From Saprospiraceae bacterium (lineage in GTDB: Bacteria > Bacteroidota > Bacteroidia > Chitinophagales > Saprospiraceae), in contig JAHDEC010000009.1 of the NCBI GenBank assembly GCA_020629035.1, positions 40,914 to 104,913 of the forward strand: a stretch of DNA of 64,000 nucleotides, written 5' to 3'. The position numbers were made by a program, and so were the translations under genes. The notes beneath the pieces were generated by a model that saw nothing but the letters and a program-made list of their open reading frames with translations, was not told the origin of the DNA and did no database searches. This document shows positions 27,550 through 34,970 of this stretch, one piece after another. Every line of letters starts with the position of its first letter. The first letter of the stretch is position 1.

Positions 27550-28690
27550 ATGTACAAAACTATTAAATATTGGCTTTTCAATAAAGTCAGTGTAATTTTT
27601 TATTTGTGCTTATTCTGCGTCCAGTATTCTTTCGGACAAGTTTCAGGTACAATTAACGATGAAACCGGTGCGCCATTAATTGGAGCAAATGTGATGATCC
27701 AAGGATCAACCACAGGTACAATTACAGACATAGACGGAAACTTTAGCATAGATGCTAAAGAAGGAGATGTCCTTGTAGTAAGTTATGTCGGATACAATGA
27801 TCAATTAATCAATGTAGACGGCAACACCATTAATTTAGCTTATCTGCTGATTCTCAAACCTTGGATGAAGTAGTTGTGGTAGGATACGGAACACGTAAAC
27901 GATCACATAACACTGGGGCCATTTCTAAGTTAGCTGGTAAGGATGTAGCCGGCATTCAAGCACCTAGAGTTGATGATGCCTTAGCTGGAAAATTATCTGG
28001 TGTACTCATTCAAAATCAGAGTGGGGAGCCTGGTGCAGATCCAAAGATTCAAATCCGTGCGGCATCTTCTGTTACTGGAGATTCAGGGCCACTAATTGTG
28101 GTAGATGGATACCCAATTTCAGGAAATCTTGCTACAGTTAACCCAAATGATATTCAAAGCTTAGAGGTATTAAAAGATGCTGCTTCGGCTGCTATCTATG
28201 GTTCACGAGGAGCGAACGGTGTTATCTTAATTACTACTAAAAAAGGTGTTCCTGGTAAGCCTAGCTTTAGCTACAATGCTTACGCAAGCACATCTAATAA
28301 ATACCGAAGTAACATTCTTCCTACTGGGGCAGAGTGGGCTAATACCGTGGATGAAAATATCAATAATGGCACATTTGATGTTTCTGAAGTAGATGCAGGT
28401 CTTTTGGATTTGAGAATGGACTTTTTTAGAAATTCACCTACACAATCTGTAGAAGATTGGTTGTTCCAGACTGGATCAGCAATGAGCCATGATTTTAGCG
28501 CAAGTGGTGGATCAGATAATGCAAGATATTTTGCATCAGTAGGATATCAAAATACTGAAGGAGTTGTAAGAACTCAAAACTTCGAAAGAATTAATGCAAG
28601 ACTTAATGTAGATGCTGACTTAAACGAAAGGTTTAAAACAGGATTAAGCTTTAATGGTTTTATATCTGATAGAGCTCAGTTAGCTCATGG
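27550..28690 (+). pseudogene. SusC/RagA-type TonB-dependent receptor, frameshifted and truncated
   Basis: The first frame (27550-27873) encodes a signal peptide, a carboxypeptidase-regulatory-like domain (VSGTINDETGAPLIGANVMI) and then loses frame. The continuation in another frame (from about 27841) reads SADSQTLDEVVVVGYG, the TonB-box region that normally follows. The exchange lies near 27839 and needs one lost or two gained bases. The plug domain follows (LIVVDGYPISG, KDAASAAIYGSRGANGVILI), but only about 290 of the expected 700 or so residues downstream of the TonB box remain. SusC identity stops around LSFNGFISDRAQLAHG near 28690, where a foreign sequence (alginate lyase) is joined out of frame. 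The gene is thus doubly disrupted. The frame beyond the junction runs to a stop at 28748. Confidence 0.85.
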
Positions 28691-29943
28691 CATCAATGCC
28701 AGAACAAGTAAAGAATTTATTTGTGCCTATTGGTCAAGATGGAACTGAGCGAGTGAATGACTATGATGGTGAAGGACTCTTTTTTAAGCTGGGTTGTTAC
28801 AACCAAACAAATGGTAAGGATCCTGCAGTGAATAAAGTATGGTGCTCAGGAGCAGAAATAAATGGCGGTGATGTACAAAAGCAATATGAGGAAGGAAATT
28901 ATGCTGAAGTATGGTTCAAGTCCTCTAAAATTACGGAAAGTGCTGATGCCATTTCAAACGCGGGGTATTTTGCGGCAAATGACGGTTTAAGTAAAAAGGT
29001 AGTTTATCCAAGTGAGGTAATTCCCGGAATGGAGAATTTTAAAATGTTGTTAGGTGATGGTACCAATGTCGATAACTTAGTTGATTATGAACATAAAGAT
29101 TTTTTCTATTCAGTGATTGACGGTACGAGGCGTTGGGTGGCATATAAAACACCGAATTCAGGTGTCACATCGAAGAATTCTAGTAATACAAGGACTGAAT
29201 TGCATCAAAAGAAAGAATGGACTCCTGAAGAGGGAGGTAAACTAACAGGAACTGTGCGAGTAATGCATGTCTCGACTTCGGGAGATGCGCGAGTTGCTGC
29301 ATCTTATTCCACAGTAATTGGACAAATTCATAGTGGAGAAGGTCCTGAAAATGAGCCATGCAAAATATTTTATAAGAAATTTCCAGGTCAAACAAAAGGC
29401 TCGGTTTTTTGGAATTATGAAATCAATACAGCTGGAGATGATAACTCAGGTCGATGGGATTTTTCATACCCAATTTGGGGTCATGACATGTCTGTAGTTG
29501 GTAAAAATCCAACAGATTTCCCGGAAGAACCAGCAGATGGTATTGAGTTAGGTGAAGAGTTTGCCTACGAAATTAATTTTCATCAAGGAGTGATGTACTT
29601 AACATTTACTAGTGAGGGACACGAAACAAAACGCTTCACGAAAAATCTAATTAAAACGGAATATCCTACAAAAGGCGATATACCTGAGCAAACTAAAAAT
29701 CTTTTTGTTCCTATAGGCCAGGATGGCTTCGAGCGGTCAACTGCTTACGCAGGTGAATTAAGTTACTTCAAGCAAGGAGCCTATAATCAAACCAATGGGA
29801 AAGATCCAGCAAAGAATATGGTTTGGTGTGCCGGTGCAGATACCTATGAAGGGAATATCGCTAAACAATATGAAAATGGAGCCTATACAGAGGTTTGGTT
29901 TAGAGATACTAAGGTTGGGCCTGGAACAGCTCCTAACAAGTAG
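28687..29943 (+). pseudogene. Alginate lyase (polysaccharide lyase family 7) remnant, tandem domains, N-terminus lost
   Basis: The frame encodes 418 residues. The first 80 or so (from PEQVKNLFVPIGQDG through GLFFKLGCYNQTNG to NYAEVWFKSSKI) are the end of one PL7 domain. A linker of about 20 residues is followed by an apparently complete second PL7 domain (about 104-418) with RTELHQ (from Arg169), QIH (from Gln213) and YFKQGAYNQ (from Tyr360), the three catalytic motifs of PL7 lyases. No signal peptide or ribosome site exists; the ORF begins inside the susC junction. PL7 enzymes cleave alginate by beta-elimination. The intact second domain could still be active if expressed. I call it a remnant because its original start and first domain are missing. 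Confidence 0.82.
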
Positions 29944-30098
29944 AGCAAATTAGTAATTTAATTAAGGACCTTCAGCTTGCAAAAAGCTATTTTTATCTAG
30001 ATCAGAAATAAGCTGTTCGTCATTTGTATTTAGGCGCAAATGGGTATAATGCTGTCCAATAATAGTAAAAGTAAGACTAACAGAATTGTACGAAATAA

Positions 30099-30115
30099 TT
30101 ACCTTAGTAAGGTAA
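30099..30115. promoter_or_regulatory. Perfect inverted repeat upstream of superoxide dismutase
   Basis: TTACCTTAGTAAGGTAA has 8-bp perfect arms around G and ends 12 bp before the sod start. The position suggests an operator that could block translation start or transcription. The regulator is unknown; a metal-responsive factor is only a guess. Confidence 0.5.
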
Positions 30116-30127
30116 ATAATCATCGAT

Positions 30128-30880
30128 ATGAAAAAAAGGACATTTATAAAGACTGGTGCCATCTTATCTGCCGGAACCCTGCTAAGCCCAATACTTGCTT
30201 GCAAGCAAGACACTAGCCAAACTAATGCAGCTACTAAGGAAACAGTAGAAGCAAAACCTACAGGACCCTTTAGCTTGCCAGCTTTAGCCTTTGGCTTAGA
30301 TGCACTCGTACCCAATATCGATGCAAAAACCATGGAAATACATCATGGTAAACACCATGCTGGATATGTCAGAAAGTTAAACGCTGCGCTTGATAAGTCT
30401 CAAATCAAAGACACAAGCTTAGTCCAAATAGTTTCTTCGATAAGCGATAGTGATGAAGATGTGGCAATCCGTAACAACGGAGGAGGACATTACAATCACA
30501 GTTTATTTTGGGAAGTGATGAAGCCAGGTGGAGGCAGCATGCCTTCTGGAGTCCTAAAAGAAGCCATAACAAGTACATTCGGTTCGTTAGAAAAATTTCA
30601 AGAGCGTTTTTCTAAAGCAGCAAAAACTAGATTTGGATCAGGCTGGGCTTGGCTATCGGTGGATAAATCCGGCAAATTATTTGTTAGCTCTACTCCCAAT
30701 CAAGATAATCCTTTAATGACTCAGGTAGTTGATCAACCTGGAACACCTATTCTTGGTATCGATGTTTGGGAGCATGCATATTACCTAAATTACCAAAATA
30801 GAAGAGGTGACTATGTTAAGAACTTCTTCAATGTAATTAATTGGGAGGCTGTAGCTGAGAGATTAAGTAAGGTGGGATAA
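30128..30880 (+). CDS. Exported Fe/Mn superoxide dismutase
   Basis: The 250-residue enzyme has all four metal ligands of the Fe/Mn family: His in IHHGKHHAGY, His in GGGHYNHSLFWEVM, and Asp/His in IDVWEHAYYLNYQNRRGDYV. The FGSGWAWL motif is also present. The N-terminus (MKKRTFIKTGAILSAGTLLS followed by PILAC) looks like a Tat-type or lipoprotein export signal, so the enzyme is probably anchored outside the cytoplasm. The metal choice (Fe or Mn) cannot be decided by eye. It is intact, although it sits within a region of decayed genes. Confidence 0.92.
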   Translation: MKKRTFIKTGAILSAGTLLSPILACKQDTSQTNAATKETVEAKPTGPFSLPALAFGLDALVPNIDAKTMEIHHGKHHAGYVRKLNAALDKSQIKDTSLVQIVSSISDSDEDVAIRNNGGGHYNHSLFWEVMKPGGGSMPSGVLKEAITSTFGSLEKFQERFSKAAKTRFGSGWAWLSVDKSGKLFVSSTPNQDNPLMTQVVDQPGTPILGIDVWEHAYYLNYQNRRGDYVKNFFNVINWEAVAERLSKVG

Positions 30881-30943
30881 GAGTTAATGCCAAGGCCTAA
30901 ACAGTAAGCCTAGTATCCATTTTATAAATATAATATTAGAACA

Positions 30944-31339
30944 ATGAAATTGGTCTACTTTTCTTTCCTCATTATATTATGTGGTTTTTGCGCAGCTTGT
31001 GGAGAACAAGAGCCCGATTGCCTGCAATCCGATTTCGTGGATTCCTACCTAGGAACTATGGAATGTGTTGGAACAGCGGCAGAAGAAGTGACAGTGACTA
31101 TAACAGCAGAAGGTACTAATGCTGTAAATTTTGCCTATGAGGCTCCATCAGGGACTGGTAGCTTTACTGATGCCTTTACGGTAGAATCTTGTGATTTAGA
31201 GAGAGTTTTAACAGACTCAGGATTCACGTCAACTGTCAGAATCTCTTTAGAGGGTGACAAGCTAAGTTACAGCGAAGTTATTTTAGATGCATTAGGTGTA
31301 GAACTTTCTAACTGCACTATTTTGGCATCTCGTATATAA
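30944..31339 (+). CDS. Hypothetical lipoprotein
   Basis: The 131-residue protein has a lipoprotein signal (MKLVYFSFLIILCGFCAAC) and a mature part of about 110 residues rich in beta strands, with four cysteines after the lipid cysteine (CLQSDF, MECVG, ESCDLE, NCTIL). This suggests two disulfides in a compact extracytoplasmic domain. No family recognised. It is 63 bp downstream of the dismutase on the same strand. Confidence 0.65.
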   Translation: MKLVYFSFLIILCGFCAACGEQEPDCLQSDFVDSYLGTMECVGTAAEEVTVTITAEGTNAVNFAYEAPSGTGSFTDAFTVESCDLERVLTDSGFTSTVRISLEGDKLSYSEVILDALGVELSNCTILASRI

Positions 31340-31567
31340 TTAAACTTAAAAGAGTTTCAAGATTCAGGCTTGGATGGTGGTTACTATTACAAGCCTCACA
31401 ACTTAATAAATAGAGCATATTTAATTTCTTGGCTGAGTAAATCAATATCAGGTCCATCGTTGGTGCCGCTGGTTTATGAGTAATCCCTTATTTGCGATCT
31501 TAAACAACATTGGTATTAAATTTTGAATGGAAACCCAATTTTGCTACTTGATTTTGATGCTAATTTT

Positions 31568-31621
31568 TCGTATTTTATTAATAAGTTGGAAAGTATTTTT
31601 TAGATCATCAATAAAATACGA
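31568..31621. repeat. Perfect 12-bp inverted repeat before the gene at 31625
   Basis: The arms TCGTATTTTATT (31568-31579) and AATAAAATACGA (31610-31621) are exact inverses, separated by 30 bp. The right arm ends 3 bp before the ATG at 31625. A transcript starting upstream could fold it over the start codon; alternatively it is the scar of a small element. Confidence 0.5.
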
Positions 31622-31624
31622 GTC

Positions 31625-32200
31625 ATGGGATTTTCAGATTATGCACGGGTGTTAGTTAGAAATAATAGGAACTTGCAAAAATCCATGGGAGGTAAGTTTG
31701 TCTATCCTAAAAAGTACAACAAATCAAATACTTCAAAACCTACAAACAAACTAATTGATGTCACAGCGGAGGAGAGTGAAAGAAAGAAGAAACGGGTAGT
31801 AATTGGTTCAACGCTAATTATATTGGTTGTATCTCTTCTATTAATACCAAGGATAATAAATAAGGTGGATGGCTTAATGACTTCAACGGATTACCCTTAT
31901 GATGCAAGTATTCAAAAAAATATTAATCTAGAAAAGCAAAAAGCATATGATTATTGGGTGAAAATTGGCAACCAGCATTTTGATGGAGGTTATTACTCAG
32001 CAGCATATGATGAATATTTATTTGCAAAGGGGATTTTTAATGAAGGTAAAAGAGCAAATTACGGGCTTACCTTGTGCCTGATTAAGGATTGCAGAACTAA
32101 AAATATAAATTGTGATCTGGCTAAACAATATCAAGAGAGACTAATGCTTGATGGACATTTAACTGATGCAGAAATAGTGAGTCTATATACAATAAAATAA
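31625..32200 (+). CDS. Hypothetical membrane-anchored protein
   Basis: The 191-residue protein has a basic N-terminal cytoplasmic region (about 1-58), one transmembrane helix (about 59-79; VVIGSTLIILVVSLLLIPRI), and an extracytoplasmic C-terminal region. The latter has a TPR-like helix pair (YDYWVKIGNQHFDGGYYSAA then YDEYLFAKGIF) and then cysteine-containing helices. No family is recognised. The inverted repeat just upstream may affect its translation. Confidence 0.6.
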   Translation: MGFSDYARVLVRNNRNLQKSMGGKFVYPKKYNKSNTSKPTNKLIDVTAEESERKKKRVVIGSTLIILVVSLLLIPRIINKVDGLMTSTDYPYDASIQKNINLEKQKAYDYWVKIGNQHFDGGYYSAAYDEYLFAKGIFNEGKRANYGLTLCLIKDCRTKNINCDLAKQYQERLMLDGHLTDAEIVSLYTIK

Positions 32201-32776
32201 ACTAGCCTAATACCAAAACCACATGTTGATATTATTATGGTGAGATACAAATGATAAAAGCTAAACTTATAATTATTATTGGACTTCTTGTTTTCAGGCT
32301 TCCATTATAAAAGTATCGAAACTCAAAATTGGTTGCCCTTAGATGATCTGAATAGATTGTTAAGTTTAGTAGACAGCAAAGATTACCTATTAAATGAGCT
32401 AGTCAAGGGTACCTCAATTTGAAAATACCTTTCATGCACTTTCAAGCTTAATATCGAACTTGAAAGAAGATAAATCTAATCTCTTTTGTAGAAAAACGCG
32501 AAGGAGATTAGCATTACTAGATGATGAAAGAGGAAATAAGAATACCTGATTATAGATTAGAATCAAACGAATTAAATGGTTTTGGATTAGTTATAATGCT
32601 TTGAAAAGCGCATAGTCCATCTAAAAAAATAATTCATTACATAATTTGTAATTTGCTCCTTTTCAGTGACCGTTGAAGGGAAATTATATAAGCCTGGTTA
32701 GAATATATAGTCACTCAAGAACTAAATCTTAAGTGACTACCTTCTATGGATTACAAGTCAATAGTAATCCCTCATG
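32201..32776. other. 576-bp gene-poor stretch with one gene remnant
   Basis: No intact gene is seen between 32201 and 32776. The stretch holds the three-frame remnant at 32251-32549. After it (32550-32776) I find only short unlinked frames and AT-rich sequence without recognisable signals. Confidence 0.6.
32251..32549 (+). pseudogene. Small exported-protein gene remnant with two frameshifts
   Basis: ATG 32251 opens a signal-peptide-like frame (MIKAKLIIIIGLLVF) that stops at 32310. A second frame takes over around 32291-32299 (GFHYKSIETQNWLPLDDLNR then LLSLVDSKDYLLNELVKGTS, stopping at 32422). A third picks up at about 32415 (QFENTFHALSSLISNLKEDK), ending at 32549. Joined, they give a continuous helical protein of about 100 residues. 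The joined reading is inference; no family is recognised. Confidence 0.5.
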
Positions 32777-33733
32777 TTATTTTAATTCTTGCAGCATTGT
32801 TTTTGCCGCGATCTTTCCTAATTCATTAGAAGCCAATGGGCTAGCACCTGTGATTAATTTTCGATCAACACATACGGTTTTATCTGATTTGGTATTTACA
32901 ACATTTGCACCTAAATCTTTTAAGTTTTGGCTAACACCATTTACCATAAATCCAGGTAAATAACCAACTTTAGGAGTCTTCATATCTACCTCATCTGGAA
33001 AAACAGCCATATTATAGCCTTTATAAATAAACTCTTGATTATCGAGAGTCGTTGATAAAAAAGAACCTGGCCCATGACAAAGACTGATTGTAAATAGATC
33101 ACTTTCGTGTGCCCATCTTAGTGCTTTAGCTACATTTCTATCTTCAGGAATACCGATCATAGCCCCATGTCCTCCAGGAACAAAAATGGCAGCATATGAA
33201 TCTGTTTTTTCTAGTGAGGAGTCAATAAAATCAGCTAAACTTCCAGGATTATTGAAGTTAGATTTGTATTCATTATAGATCTCTGAAACATGGTCATCTT
33301 TTTTAGGGAAAGCCCACATTTCAAAAACAACTGGTTTTCCTGTTGGTGTAACTATCTCGAAATCAAAACCCGCATTTTTTAGATGTAACATGGGGAGGAG
33401 TGCTTCTACTGGATGATTGCCAGTGGAAAACTGTTTGCCATTTTGCATCATAAGGTTCTTTTCTTCGGTAAAAATCACTAGAATCTTATTGTTTTCTCCT
33501 TTATATTTTGTGTAACTAATATTTTCAAAATCAGTTTTCTTTACTGTTCCAAATCGTAGGGCTAGTTTTGAAGGACTATAAGAACCATCTTCTTCTAGCT
33601 TTGGTACAGTGCCCATGATTCTCTTCATTAGACCAGGCTTTTCTGATCCTTTTTGAGCATGAATTATGCTATTATTTCCTATTAGAGAAAAAAGAATAAT
33701 ACTTAATACTAATTGTACATTTTTTACATTCAT
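32777..33733 (-). CDS. Secreted DJ-1/PfpI-superfamily protein, Hsp31/HchA-like
   Basis: The 318-residue protein has a signal peptide (about 1-26; MNVKNVQLVLSIILFSLIGN followed by NSIIHAQ). The DJ-1/PfpI fold includes AIFVPGGHGAMIGIPE and the nucleophile elbow SLCHGPGS (catalytic cysteine). The longer insert and the HPVEALLPMLHLKNAGFDFE segment match the Hsp31/HchA branch rather than the short DJ-1 form. Hsp31-type proteins are glyoxalase/deglycase-like enzymes; an exported copy is uncommon. The frameshifted Crp/Fnr gene lies upstream on the same strand. Confidence 0.84.
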   Translation of the reverse strand: MNVKNVQLVLSIILFSLIGNNSIIHAQKGSEKPGLMKRIMGTVPKLEEDGSYSPSKLALRFGTVKKTDFENISYTKYKGENNKILVIFTEEKNLMMQNGKQFSTGNHPVEALLPMLHLKNAGFDFEIVTPTGKPVVFEMWAFPKKDDHVSEIYNEYKSNFNNPGSLADFIDSSLEKTDSYAAIFVPGGHGAMIGIPEDRNVAKALRWAHESDLFTISLCHGPGSFLSTTLDNQEFIYKGYNMAVFPDEVDMKTPKVGYLPGFMVNGVSQNLKDLGANVVNTKSDKTVCVDRKLITGASPLASNELGKIAAKTMLQELK

Positions 33734-33816
33734 CTTTTAAAATTTGTTTTTATTATAATGAATTATAAAAGTAGAATAGGAATATTTCTTAAAAATTGAC
33801 CTATGGTAAGAAGTGG

Positions 33817-34388
33817 TTATTTCGCTTTTTCAATTCTGATGCGACTTAAGCTTTCTTGAGTTATACCCAAATATGAAGCTATATGATAGTTTCTCGTATA
33901 CTTTTCAATATCGGGGTATTGTTCGATAAACAAGTCATATCTTTCAGCAGCTGTTAATTGGAGTTGGTTCAATATTCTTTTGTGTAAACTCACAACATGA
34001 CGTTCTAAAAGCAATCTTTGAAAAGGCTCATATTCAGGATAAAGAGTGAGTATATCCCTTAGTTTTTCGGCATTAAATTCTATGACAGTTGACTCTTTTA
34101 GGCATTCGATAGTTAGTGTTGCTATTCCTTATTGTGTATGCCGATGTAATCACTAATCCACCAATGTTTAATTCCAAATTGTAAGGTGTGTTCTTTTCCT
34201 TTTTTGTCTATACAATAAGATCGAAGGCAACCTTCAAGCACAAAGTATATAGTATTTACTGGAAACCCTTCACGCAAAAGAATGGAGCCCTTTGATAAGT
34301 TTTTTTTAGTGGATATTGAATACAGATATTCTTCAGCTTCAGAGCTAAGTTTAATAATGCTTTTTATTTTATGTATTAATTCCTGCAA
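33817..34388 (-). pseudogene. Crp/Fnr-family transcriptional regulator, frameshifted
   Basis: The N-terminal frame (34388 down to 34122) encodes the cyclic-nucleotide-binding-like domain (LSKGSILLREGFPVNTIYFV, LEGCLRSYCIDKKGKEHTLQ), but stops early after YIGIHNKE. The rest continues in another frame from about 34130: ATLTIECLKESTVIEFNAEK through LLLERHVVSLHKRILNQLQL to a C-terminal helix-turn-helix (YHIASYLGITQESLSRIR) ending at 33817. One net base change near 34125 repairs it to about 190 residues, the normal length for this small Crp/Fnr subfamily of Bacteroidota. It may once have regulated the Hsp31-like gene next to it. Confidence 0.8.
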
Positions 34389-34446
34389 GGGCTGGTTTGA
34401 ATTGAAACGCGAATTTAAACATATGCATCTGTAATAGCTAAATCCT

Positions 34447-34915
34447 CATGATTTTATAACAATATTATGAGCCATCCTGAGTATAATTAACCATGTACAA
34501 ACCTGCCGATAAGTGGCTGATATCTATTTTATTACCAACAATGTTGCTCTCTAATATTTTTCTTCTGGTGATATGGAATATGGTAACACTGGAATTAGTT
34601 GTACTTGTTTTTTTGATATACAAGAAATCACTAGCCGGATTAGGATAAATAGCTGGTTTTAATTCCAACTGATTATTGAGGTGTTTGTTGAACTGTCAAA
34701 ACTAATAACTCGTCGATGACTGCCGAACAATCAGGATGGTTTAGAATTTTGACTTTCATTGAATATACCTTATAAAGTAGTGAGCCAGGCACTTCTTCTT
34801 GCAGTATCAGGCCCATATTCAAATGTGAAGTGTCAGGAGTCGAAGGATATATATATGGAAGGTTAAAAGAACAATTCGAAATCCAAGTAAATAACTGCAG
34901 CTTCGAGTAGTCCAC
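34447..34915 (-). pseudogene. Remnant of a type IX secreted protein with C-terminal sorting domain
   Basis: The upstream frame (34915-34673) ends KVKILNHPDCSAVIDELLVL then TVQQTPQ and stops. The next frame (from about 34690 to 34465) carries the sorting-domain motif AIYPNPASDFLYIKK...IDISHLSAGLYMVNYTQDG. A third frame completes it as AHNIVIKS, stop at 34447. Thus two frameshifts interrupt a type A sorting domain whose cargo is mostly gone. The N-terminal origin is unrecognised. Confidence 0.65.
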
Positions 34916-34970
34916 AGACTACGGCTTAAATAGCATAACTTAAATTAAAACAGTCAACTCTTTTACATAT

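Noticed and set aside
29974..29988. AGCTT/AAGCT hairpin with T-rich flank after the alginate lyase remnant
   Set aside because: The stem is only 5 bp, too weak to claim a terminator.
29962..30333. 123-codon leftward open frame overlapping the superoxide dismutase start
   Set aside because: Antisense to the conserved dismutase N-terminus; no independent evidence.
31340..31624. Possible additional gene remnant between the lipoprotein and the gene at 31625
   Set aside because: One about 40-codon open stretch was read, but it has no recognisable start, signal or family feature.
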